This document shows positions 1-6,576 of a stretch of DNA of 23,738 nucleotides, piece by piece. The position numbers and the translations under genes are program-made. The notes under the pieces were generated by a model that saw only the letters and a list, made by a program, of their open reading frames with translations, did not search any database and was not told the origin of the DNA. The stretch covers positions 1 through 23,738 of the forward strand of contig JAEXOD010000015.1 in the NCBI GenBank assembly GCA_023447335.1, written 5' to 3'. Position 1 is the first letter of the stretch. Every line of letters starts with the position of its first letter. This DNA comes from Bacteroidota bacterium (GTDB lineage Bacteria > Bacteroidota > Ignavibacteria > Ignavibacteriales > Melioribacteraceae).

Positions 1-39
1 CGTTCCTAAGCCGGTAATTACAACCCTGCGTTTATTCAT
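1..39 (-). CDS. fabF: 3-oxoacyl-ACP synthase II, N-terminal fragment (13 codons in window)
   Basis: Only the first 13 codons are inside the window. They read MNKRRVVITGLGT, the typical N-terminus of FabF (beta-ketoacyl-ACP synthase II), which elongates acyl-ACP by condensation with malonyl-ACP. The start ATG (complement of 37-39) has an upstream GGAG at about 9 nt. The position directly after acpP is the usual fabG-acpP-fabF order, which supports the call. The rest of the gene, including the active-site Cys, lies beyond the window edge. Confidence 0.9.
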   Translation of the reverse strand, partial: MNKRRVVITGLGT

Positions 40-66
40 AAATCAATTCTCCGGTTGGATAAATAC

Positions 67-94
67 CACGACCACGACCTAAGTCGTGGACGTG
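67..94. repeat. GC-rich hairpin between acpP and fabF
   Basis: Inverted repeat in the 79-nt gap between acpP and fabF. The inner arms 72-78 and 83-89 pair perfectly over 7 bp around a 4-nt loop. Beyond one A/A mismatch, the outer arms 67-70 and 91-94 add 4 bp. It is GC-rich against a very AT-rich background. On the coding (minus) strand no U-run follows, so it does not look like an intrinsic terminator. An mRNA processing or stability element separating acpP from fabF is possible, but this is inference. Confidence 0.7.
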
Positions 95-118
95 TATAAT
101 AAATGTACTATTAAAATA

Positions 119-352
119 TTAACCTAATTTTGCTTTCAATAAGTTAATAGCATCGCCGACTGTAGCAATTTTTTCGGCTTCATTCTCAGGGATTTGAATA
201 CCAAAACTCTGTTCGAAACCCATAATTAACTCTACTGTATCTAATGAATCTGCTCCTAAATCGTTTGTAAACGAAGCTTCGGGAACTACTTGTGATTCTT
301 CAACACCGAGTTTTTCCATAATGATTTCTTTTACTTTTGCTTCAACATCCAT
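119..352 (-). CDS. acpP: Acyl carrier protein
   Basis: Acidic 77-residue protein of the usual ACP length. The phosphopantetheine attachment motif is GADSLDTVEL, with the modified serine at residue 36. It carries growing acyl chains as thioesters between the Fab enzymes of this operon and donates them to PlsX in the cytosol. The ATG start is preceded by AAGGTG at 5 nt spacing, a strong ribosome binding site consistent with high expression. It lies 37 nt after fabG and 79 nt before fabF. That larger gap holds a hairpin. Confidence 0.98.
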   Translation of the reverse strand: MDVEAKVKEIIMEKLGVEESQVVPEASFTNDLGADSLDTVELIMGFEQSFGIQIPENEAEKIATVGDAINLLKAKLG

Positions 353-389
353 TGTATCACCTTTTTTTATTTGTTGATTGTTTAGTTAA

Positions 390-1148
390 TTACATCACCA
401 TTCCGCCATCAATCGGAATAACCTGACCGGTAAGATAATCCGAATCCGGACTCAATAAAAATTTAACTACTCTGGCAACGTCTTCCGGTTTTCCCATTCG
501 TTTTAGGGGTACAAGACTTAACATTGCTTCTTTTTGTTTGTCATTCAATTTGTTTGTCATATCAGTTTCAATAAAACCGGGAGCAACAGAGTTAATATTA
601 ATATTTCTTGACGCAAATTCTTTGGCATTTGATTTGGTCATTCCTATAACACCTGCTTTAGATGCAACATAATTTGCCTGTCCCGGATTTCCCATAATTC
701 CAACTACGGAAGCAATATTTACAATTTTTCCATATCGTTGTGTCATCATAGGTCTTACAGCACACTTTGTATAATTAAATACACTTTTTAAATTTGCATT
801 AATTACTTTATCAAATTCATCTTCAGACATTCTAATTAATAAATTATCACGAGTAATACCCGCATTGTTAACCAAAAAATCTAAACCGCCTAATTTTTCG
901 ACGGCAAAATCTACTGTTGCTTGAGCATCGGCTAAAGAGGAAGCATCTGCTTTAAAACCAAAAAGCTTAACATCGTTAATGCCGAATTCTTCCAACATTG
1001 CTTTAGCTTCCATTGCTGGATCATCATCTTGAAATACAATATCAGTAAATACAACATTGCATCCGTTAAGAAGTAATTCTTTTACTATCGATTTGCCTAT
1101 ACCTCTACGTCCGCCAGTTACTATAGCTCGTTTATCTTTAAGTATCAA
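390..1148 (-). CDS. fabG: 3-oxoacyl-ACP reductase
   Basis: A 252-residue short-chain dehydrogenase that reduces 3-oxoacyl-ACP to 3-hydroxyacyl-ACP with NADPH. The nucleotide-binding motif TGGRRGIG is at residues 11-18 and NNAG at 94-97. The catalytic residues are Asn119, Ser147, Tyr160 and Lys164 (YVASK). The C-terminus has the FabG-type ending GQVIPIDGGMVM. The start is TTG, not ATG: no in-frame ATG occurs in the N-terminal region, a GGAG lies 8 nt upstream, and the TTG overlaps the TGA stop of the DUF3109 gene in a shared TTGA. The two genes are therefore probably translationally coupled. FabG function is favoured over other SDRs by the operon. Confidence 0.97.
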   Translation of the reverse strand: MILKDKRAIVTGGRRGIGKSIVKELLLNGCNVVFTDIVFQDDDPAMEAKAMLEEFGINDVKLFGFKADASSLADAQATVDFAVEKLGGLDFLVNNAGITRDNLLIRMSEDEFDKVINANLKSVFNYTKCAVRPMMTQRYGKIVNIASVVGIMGNPGQANYVASKAGVIGMTKSNAKEFASRNININSVAPGFIETDMTNKLNDKQKEAMLSLVPLKRMGKPEDVARVVKFLLSPDSDYLTGQVIPIDGGMVM

Positions 1149-1732
1149 AATACTTTCTCCGTAATTTTTGATTCACTATATTCTATTTGGTACTCTAAAA
1201 GTTTATTAAAACCATCGTCACCGAGTAAATACTTAAGCTCTTCACTACAAGTTTCGATTACCGAATATTTTTCGGAACTAAACCTATTACAGTTATAATG
1301 ACAATCTAAGTTCTCGGTATCAACCGAAATAATTTTATTTACAAAAGTTAAAGGGTATAATATACAATATTTTGGTTTAAAATACCACTTATCTAAGTTT
1401 TCTTGAATTGCTAATTTTTGTAAAGAACAAAATCCAATTTTATCTAAAAAAACGCATTTATTATTATGAACATTAGAACCTTGACAATATCCGGAATGAA
1501 AATCATCATCTTCTAATATATCTTCAAACCATTGTTCATAATCCTTGGTTTGTGAGTCGTCCATTATACTTATTAATTTACCTTTAACCGAGAGTATTTT
1601 TTCAGCTTCTAATTTATCTGCATATACTCCGTTATAACAACATTCACCGTAACATTTAGAAATATCACAATTTTTTACAAATTGATAATCAAAAATTAAC
1701 GGATCAATATAATAATTTGAGATAACTCGCAT
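1145..1732 (-). CDS. DUF3109-like cysteine-rich protein inside the fab operon
   Basis: A 195-residue protein of unknown function. It has 11 cysteines in a pattern typical of DUF3109 / YkgJ-like metal-cluster proteins: C22, C27, C31 and C32 (CDISKCYGECC) in the N-terminus, then C83, C93, C102, C123 (YCILYP), C144, C148 and C162. Such families are thought to bind Zn or Fe-S, but no reaction is established. It starts 2 nt after fabD and shares TTGA with the fabG start. It has no visible Shine-Dalgarno sequence, so translation probably depends on coupling to fabD. A role tied to fatty-acid synthesis is suggested only by position. No signal peptide or membrane segment is seen. Confidence 0.8.
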   Translation of the reverse strand: MRVISNYYIDPLIFDYQFVKNCDISKCYGECCYNGVYADKLEAEKILSVKGKLISIMDDSQTKDYEQWFEDILEDDDFHSGYCQGSNVHNNKCVFLDKIGFCSLQKLAIQENLDKWYFKPKYCILYPLTFVNKIISVDTENLDCHYNCNRFSSEKYSVIETCSEELKYLLGDDGFNKLLEYQIEYSESKITEKVF

Positions 1733-1734
1733 TT

Positions 1735-2649
1735 TTACAAATATTGTTCGAGATCAGCAAATTTATCAATACCGAATACTTTGGCATTCGGAGCAATTCG
1801 TTTTACAAGTCCTTGTAAAACCTTACCGGGTCCAATTTCGTAAAATTCTTCTATTCCTTCCGAAACCATATTTTTGATAGTTTCTTCCCAGCGAACAGGT
1901 TTTGTTAGTTGCTTTACAAGTAAGTCTTTGATATCACTCGCATTATTAACAGGTTTTGCTGTAACGTTAGCAAATACAGGAATTTTAGAATCAAAAAAAG
2001 GAGTTTCATTTATTTGATTGACTAGTCTATCTTTCGCACTACTCATTAAAGGTGAATGAAAAGCACCGCTTACAACTAATTCTTTAACTAATTTAGCTCC
2101 TGAAGCTTTACATAGTTCCATCGCATTTTTTACACCGTCAACAGAACCGGAAATAACTATTTGTCCTGGTGAATTATAATTGGCTGCTTGTACTACACCT
2201 TTTTCTGAAGCTACAACACATATTTCATCAAGTTTTGAACTATCAAGTCCAACAATAGCCGCCATAGTACCCGGTTGTTCAATACCGGCTTTAAGCATTG
2301 CTTCACCTCTAACACGAACTAATTTTATGGCATCATAAAACTGTAAGGATTTTGAGGCAACCAATGCAGAATACTCACCTAAAGAATGACCTGCAACAGC
2401 ATCAGGTTCAATTAATCTGATTAAACTATAAGCAACCACACTATGCAAAAAGATAGATGGTTGGGTAACATCTGTCTGTTTTAAAGCTTCCTCAGGTCCA
2501 TTAAACATAATCTGAGATAAAGAGATTCCTATTGCTTCATCTGCAGTTTTAACCATCTCCCTAACTTCAACAGAATTATCATAAAGATCTTTTGCCATTC
2601 CAACATACTGTGAACCTTGTCCCGGAAAAATAAAAGCTTTTTTACTCAT
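1735..2649 (-). CDS. fabD: Malonyl-CoA:ACP transacylase
   Basis: A 304-residue acyltransferase that moves malonyl from CoA to ACP, supplying the extender unit for FabH and FabF. The N-terminus has the family motif PGQGSQ (residues 9-14). The nucleophile Ser89 lies in GHSLGE, the carboxylate-binding Arg114 in VRVRG, and the catalytic His198 in GAFHSPLM. Length matches FabD. The ATG start shares its A with the TAA stop of fabH (TAATG), and a GGAG lies about 9 nt upstream. No truncation or missing key residue was found. Confidence 0.97.
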   Translation of the reverse strand: MSKKAFIFPGQGSQYVGMAKDLYDNSVEVREMVKTADEAIGISLSQIMFNGPEEALKQTDVTQPSIFLHSVVAYSLIRLIEPDAVAGHSLGEYSALVASKSLQFYDAIKLVRVRGEAMLKAGIEQPGTMAAIVGLDSSKLDEICVVASEKGVVQAANYNSPGQIVISGSVDGVKNAMELCKASGAKLVKELVVSGAFHSPLMSSAKDRLVNQINETPFFDSKIPVFANVTAKPVNNASDIKDLLVKQLTKPVRWEETIKNMVSEGIEEFYEIGPGKVLQGLVKRIAPNAKVFGIDKFADLEQYL

Positions 2650-3653
2650 TAGTCAAGACTCCACTTTAAATAAATTGAACCCCAAGTAAAACCTGCACCG
2701 AAAGCGGCTAAAATTAGATTATCCCCTTTCTTTAATTTTCCTTCTCTATAATATTCAGTCAAACACAAAGGTATTGTTGCAGCAGTAGTATTTCCGTATT
2801 TATGTATATTTATCATAACTTGTTCGTTTTTAATCCCCATCCTTTCAGCAGTAGCTGCAATTATTCTTAAATTTGCTTGATGAGGAACAAGGTAAGATAT
2901 ATCTTCTGAATTTAAGTTATTTTTTTTCATGATATCTGCAGAAATATCAGCCATTCCTTTAACTGCAACTTTAAAAACTGCTTTCCCGTCCTGATATATA
3001 TAATGCATTTTGTTATTAACGGTTTCATGTGTCGGAGGATTTAAGCTTCCTCCACCTTTCATATACAATGATTCTCTTCCGCTACCATCAATATGTAACA
3101 AAGAATCTAATACACCGTAACCCTCATAATCAGGTTCTAACAGAACAGCAGATCCGGCATCTCCGAATAAAATACAAGTATTTCTATCAGTATAATCAGT
3201 AATACTGCTCATTTTGTCAGCACCTATAACTAACACTTTTTTATATTTACCGCTTTCAATCAATCTAGCTCCGGTTTCCAGAGAAAACAAAAATCCACTA
3301 CAAGCAGCTGATAAATCAAAACCCCAAGCATTTTTTGCACCGATATTGTCTTGAACTAAACAGGCAGTAGCAGGAAAAAACATGTCGGGAGTAACTGTTG
3401 CTACTATTATAGCATCTATAGTTAACGGATCAATATTATGAGTTTCAATTAAATCTTTTGCAGCAAGGGTTGCTAATGTGCTTGTTGCTCCGTTTTCTAA
3501 CATCCTTCTTTCTTTAATGCCGGTTCTGGTCATTATCCATTCATCATTTGTTTCTACTAAAGTTTCAAAATATTTATTATCTAAAACTTTTTCGGGCAAA
3601 TACATTCCCACACCGGTAATTTTTGCAGTCAATTTATTTTCCATATTTCTCAA
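2649..3653 (-). CDS. fabH: 3-oxoacyl-ACP synthase III (KAS III)
   Basis: A 334-residue initiating condensing enzyme that joins acetyl-CoA (or a branched primer) with malonyl-ACP. The catalytic triad is Cys118 (LSAACSGF), His258 (VPHQAN) and Asn288 (YGNTTAA). I place the start at TTG 3653: an AAGG lies 6 nt before it, the same spacing as in neighbouring genes. An ATG three codons later (3644) has only a weak GAG. Either start leaves the family N-terminus KITGVGMYLPE intact. The gene overlaps the plsX end by 20 nt with the TTG start (11 with ATG) and touches fabD. Confidence 0.96.
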   Translation of the reverse strand: MRNMENKLTAKITGVGMYLPEKVLDNKYFETLVETNDEWIMTRTGIKERRMLENGATSTLATLAAKDLIETHNIDPLTIDAIIVATVTPDMFFPATACLVQDNIGAKNAWGFDLSAACSGFLFSLETGARLIESGKYKKVLVIGADKMSSITDYTDRNTCILFGDAGSAVLLEPDYEGYGVLDSLLHIDGSGRESLYMKGGGSLNPPTHETVNNKMHYIYQDGKAVFKVAVKGMADISADIMKKNNLNSEDISYLVPHQANLRIIAATAERMGIKNEQVMINIHKYGNTTAATIPLCLTEYYREGKLKKGDNLILAAFGAGFTWGSIYLKWSLD

Positions 3654-4641
3654 AAGATTCCTTAAATTTTGTAATCAATTCTTTGTCCAACATCTCTTTG
3701 GCTCTTAATATCATATTTTTAATTGCCAAAGGTGAAGATGACCCATGCCCAATTATCGACACACCTTTTATACCAAGTAACGGAACACCACCATGTGTTT
3801 GATAATCTACATCATGTAAGGCTTCTTTAATCAAACCTCTAACTAAACCAATTTTTAATTTATTCGGTAAACTTTTTTCGGCGACTCCTTTTAAACGAGC
3901 CTTTAAAAAATGAAGGAAACTTTCACCAAACTTTAAAATAATATTACCGACAAAACCGTCACAGACAATTATATCGACTTTTCCGTTTAATACGTCGCGA
4001 CCTTCAACATTTCCAATAAAATTAAGACCGGACTCACTAAGTAATTTATGGGCAGCAAATGTAACTTCATTGCCTTTTGTTTCTTCTTCACCAACACTTA
4101 ATAAACCAATAGTCGGATTATCAATACAATACATCTCGCGAGCAAAAACAGAACCCATTATTGCATATTCGAGTAAATGATTTGGTTTTGAATCAACGCT
4201 TGCTCCTACATCAAATACTTGACATACTTTAGAAATTGATGTAGGAAATGAAGCACCAATAGTAGGTCTTCCACAACCCGGAATTCTACCGATAATAAGA
4301 GTTGAAGCAGCTAACACTGCTCCGGTATTACCTGCACTAACTAAAGCCTCTGCTTTTTTATCTTTAATTAGGTTTGCACCGATTACTAAAGACGAATTTT
4401 TCTTAGTTCGTACAGCATTTACAGGAACATCATGCATGTCAATTATTTCATCGGCATGAACAATTGTAAGACGCTCGGAAGCAAATTGATGTTTAATTAA
4501 TTCTTTTTCAATAACATCTTTTAAACCAACAAGAATTATTTCCAAATCCTTTTTGGTTTTTAATGCATCAATTGCTCCCAATATTTCATTGAAGGGTGCA
4601 TTATCACCCCCCATAGTATCAATAACAATTCTGCTTTTCAG
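3634..4641 (-). CDS. plsX: Phosphate acyltransferase PlsX, probable CTG start
   Basis: PlsX converts acyl-ACP to acyl-phosphate, the donor used by PlsY in phospholipid synthesis. The motif MGGDNAP is present, followed by family stretches such as SAGNTGA, DVGAS and CDGFVGN. The first ATG (4614) is the methionine of MGGDNAP itself, and starting there would delete the first beta strand. Upstream the frame stays open for 12 codons to a TAG. A CTG at 4641 gives an N-terminus MKSRIVIDTMGGDNAP that matches the family, and it has AGAGG 6 nt upstream. I therefore call 335 residues with a CTG start. ATT or GTT starts in the same stretch are less well placed. The gene lies 24 nt after rpmF. Confidence 0.94.
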   Translation of the reverse strand: MKSRIVIDTMGGDNAPFNEILGAIDALKTKKDLEIILVGLKDVIEKELIKHQFASERLTIVHADEIIDMHDVPVNAVRTKKNSSLVIGANLIKDKKAEALVSAGNTGAVLAASTLIIGRIPGCGRPTIGASFPTSISKVCQVFDVGASVDSKPNHLLEYAIMGSVFAREMYCIDNPTIGLLSVGEEETKGNEVTFAAHKLLSESGLNFIGNVEGRDVLNGKVDIIVCDGFVGNIILKFGESFLHFLKARLKGVAEKSLPNKLKIGLVRGLIKEALHDVDYQTHGGVPLLGIKGVSIIGHGSSSPLAIKNMILRAKEMLDKELITKFKESFEKYGK

Positions 4642-4647
4642 AACTAT

Positions 4648-4652
4648 CCTCT
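4648..4652 (-). promoter_or_regulatory. Ribosome binding site of plsX, supports the CTG start
   Basis: Reads AGAGG on the minus strand, 6 nt before the CTG at 4641-4639. Spacing from GG to start codon is the same (6 nt) in the PGI/PMI, fabH and methyltransferase genes. The first ATG is 33 nt away from this site, too far for it to serve. Confidence 0.7.
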
Positions 4653-4665
4653 AATGATATTTAAC

Positions 4666-4845
4666 TTATGCTTCAGGGACAAACATCGATTTGCCCGAAT
4701 ACTGTCCGCAGCTTGGGCATGCTCTATGACTTAATTTCAATTCGCCACAGTTTGAACATTTTCCTAAAGTTGGAGCTGTTGCTTTATAGTTAGCTCTTCT
4801 TTTGTCTCTTCTGCTTTTAGACATTCTACGTTTTGGATTTGGCAT
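4666..4845 (-). CDS. rpmF: 50S ribosomal protein L32
   Basis: A 59-residue basic protein starting MPNPKRRMSKSRRDKRRA, the typical L32 N-terminus that is buried in the 50S subunit. Two CxxC pairs follow, CSNC (residues 30-33) and CPSC (43-46), forming the zinc ribbon. It ends in GKSMFVPEA. The ATG at 4845 has AGG about 7 nt upstream. The order yceD-rpmF-plsX-fabH is widespread in bacteria and ties ribosome assembly to lipid synthesis. All four zinc-ligand cysteines are kept. Confidence 0.97.
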   Translation of the reverse strand: MPNPKRRMSKSRRDKRRANYKATAPTLGKCSNCGELKLSHRACPSCGQYSGKSMFVPEA

Positions 4846-4863
4846 ATTTCTACCTATTCTTTA

Positions 4864-5358
4864 TTATTCTTTTAACTTATTCAATTTTTCCCATATTGGG
4901 TTGTATTTATCTCTTTTGCAGTCGCATGATTCTAAATTTAGATTGATACCACAAATACTACATAGTCCTTTACATTCTTCTTTACAAAGTACCTTTAAAG
5001 GAATAGAGAGCATACAATACTCTTTAACTTCCTCTGTAATATCTATTTTTGTATCCTCTGGTGAAAGATAAATTAAATTTATATTTTCATTTTCGATGTA
5101 TTCTTTATGTTTAAACAAATAAACCAGTCTAAATTCGGTAAAAATGTTTAAATCAAATGGTTCAGTACATCTATCACAATTTAAAAGAGCAACAGTTTTT
5201 AATTTACAATCTAAAACTAACTGATGAATGGATTTATCCATTACAACGTCTATTGCAAGCCCGTCTGAAAACTCTTCAGGTAATCCAATATTTTTAGCTT
5301 TAATATCAAAACGAAATTCGTGAATTCCGTCAGTATAGTTTGTAAACTTTATTATCAT
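4864..5358 (-). CDS. yceD: DUF177 / YceD family protein
   Basis: A 164-residue member of the DUF177 (YceD) family, which is linked to 23S rRNA accumulation and is usually encoded just before rpmF, as here (18-nt gap). The conserved CDRC is at residues 61-64. The C-terminal part has C125, C129, C133, C136 (GLCSICGINLN), C145 and C147, consistent with a metal site. It is the first gene of the fab operon. The ATG has no Shine-Dalgarno sequence, only an AT-rich leader, unlike most genes inside the operon. Function beyond the family link is not established by the sequence. Confidence 0.92.
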   Translation of the reverse strand: MIIKFTNYTDGIHEFRFDIKAKNIGLPEEFSDGLAIDVVMDKSIHQLVLDCKLKTVALLNCDRCTEPFDLNIFTEFRLVYLFKHKEYIENENINLIYLSPEDTKIDITEEVKEYCMLSIPLKVLCKEECKGLCSICGINLNLESCDCKRDKYNPIWEKLNKLKE

Positions 5359-5471
5359 TTTATAAAAAATTTAAATAATTAAAATACGAAAATTTTATTT
5401 CATAATCAAGTTTTTCAAGTTATTACAGTTTAGAATCTGAATATAAACCGACTTTTTTTTATTTAAGTGCA

Positions 5472-5502
5472 CAAAAATATAACTAAATTGCTTTTTTTCA
5501 AA
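5472..5502 (-). promoter_or_regulatory. Bacteroidetes-type promoter for the yceD-rpmF-fab operon
   Basis: On the minus strand TTTG (5499-5502) is followed by exactly 19 nt and then TATTTTTG (5472-5479). This matches the published Bacteroidetes sigma-A consensus TTTG-N19-21-TAnnTTTG at every defined base. Transcription would begin near 5465, giving a leader of about 105 nt before yceD. A weaker candidate (TTG 5407-5409, N20, TATTTTAA 5379-5386) lies closer to the gene. The rest of the 180-nt intergenic stretch 5359-5538 is AT-rich, with no terminator hairpin after the upstream PGI/PMI gene. Confidence 0.7.
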
Positions 5503-5538
5503 CAAAATAATTAAGCAAATGATTTATTTTTTATTTTT

Positions 5539-6576
5539 TCAGCTAATTTTTGATAATTCTTGCTTCAAAAAATTTATATATTCTATCTCAGCAGGATCTT
5601 TTTTTCGATTTAAAGCTAAATAATAAGTAATCCAATCTGCTAAGTAAATTTGATCTAAAAGCCTCAATGCAAAAGAATTTTCATTACTTTCTAATTTAAC
5701 TATTTCAGTCCCCTTTTTAACTAATAATGATTCCAAAACGTCAAAACGAATTTTAACTCTAGGGTGTATTTCTTTATCAATTAAAAATATTACTTTAGTC
5801 CTAAATGCTGTTTCCGTAAAAGTTTCCCACCCAATAATTTCATTGTGGTTCATTTCAGGCAATAAATTAAAGGATGCATGTAATTTGGAATTCTCATTAA
5901 ATTGCCCTTTAATTCTATTTGCCAATGAATTATTGAAATCATAAACTCCATAAATTATTGGAATAAAACCGGTAAAATTATTGGCAATTTTTACCGGTAA
6001 TGAATTATCTTTTTGATAATCTATTGCTTTAATTTTTAACAATTCTATACATTCGTCTATAAATATTGATTGATTATTGATCAAATCTAATTTTTCGAAT
6101 ATTTTTATTAAAGTAAATGTTATTAAGTATAATGCAAATCTGGGATGATAACCTTTCTTCAATTTTATAAAAGGAAGTTTATGAGCAGAACATAATTCTT
6201 CTATTTTGCCCCCGGTAGAAAATGAGATTATTTTACATCTTTTGTTTACTGCTTGCAAAAATGCAGAAATGCTTTCTTCTGTATTACCGGAATATGATGA
6301 AACAATTACTAGTGTGTTTTTATTCGAAAAACTTTGCAGTTCATATCCACGATTAACAAATATAGGTAAATCAATCTCGTTACTAAATAAATTAGTAACT
6401 ACTTCTCCGCCTATAGCAGATCCTCCCATCCCACATATAATTATTTTATCAACATCTTGAAATTCTGATGAAGGCAAATTATATATATTATTTGCAGCAT
6501 ATTCAATTTGTTCGAAGGAATTTTTTAGTACTTCAATTTGGTCGCTTGTATCAAAAGTCTCAATCAATTCTTTCAT
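5539..6576 (-). CDS. Bifunctional phosphoglucose/phosphomannose isomerase (SIS family)
   Basis: A 345-residue double-SIS protein of the PGI/PMI family, which interconverts fructose-6-P with glucose-6-P and mannose-6-P. Sugar-phosphate motifs GMGGSAIGG (49-57) and SSYSGNTEE (93-101) are clear. The C-terminal half has FNENSK (Glu228) and PEMNHNEIIGW (His244). The 16-residue spacing matches the Glu/His catalytic pair of the archaeal enzyme. I use the ATG at 6576 because GAGG lies 6 nt before it. A TTG at 6588 is in frame but has no such site. It overlaps the ptsI end by 17 nt. Activity on both sugars is inferred from the family. Confidence 0.9.
   Translation of the reverse strand: MKELIETFDTSDQIEVLKNSFEQIEYAANNIYNLPSSEFQDVDKIIICGMGGSAIGGEVVTNLFSNEIDLPIFVNRGYELQSFSNKNTLVIVSSYSGNTEESISAFLQAVNKRCKIISFSTGGKIEELCSAHKLPFIKLKKGYHPRFALYLITFTLIKIFEKLDLINNQSIFIDECIELLKIKAIDYQKDNSLPVKIANNFTGFIPIIYGVYDFNNSLANRIKGQFNENSKLHASFNLLPEMNHNEIIGWETFTETAFRTKVIFLIDKEIHPRVKIRFDVLESLLVKKGTEIVKLESNENSFALRLLDQIYLADWITYYLALNRKKDPAEIEYINFLKQELSKIS
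5968..5998. repeat. Inverted repeat inside the PGI/PMI gene
   Basis: Arm 5968-5979 (12 nt) is complementary to 5986-5998 (13 nt, one bulged T) around a 6-nt loop. Each arm carries the palindrome ACCGGT. It lies in coding sequence for residues LPVKIANNFTG and could fold into a stem on either strand. No function can be assigned, and chance is possible. Confidence 0.5.

Noticed and set aside
3478..3708. Plus-strand open frames antisense to fabH, ptsI, fni, cdaA, folP and others
   Set aside because: They lie opposite strongly conserved genes, show no recognisable protein features and are shadows of the coding strand.
3634..4614. plsX starting at the first ATG (4614)
   Set aside because: This would remove the conserved first strand before MGGDNAP. 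A CTG with a well-placed AGAGG site fits the family N-terminus better.
5406..5421. Direct repeat TCAAGTT-N2-TCAAGTT-like in the yceD leader
   Set aside because: Two short AT-rich copies only. It is too simple to claim as an operator.
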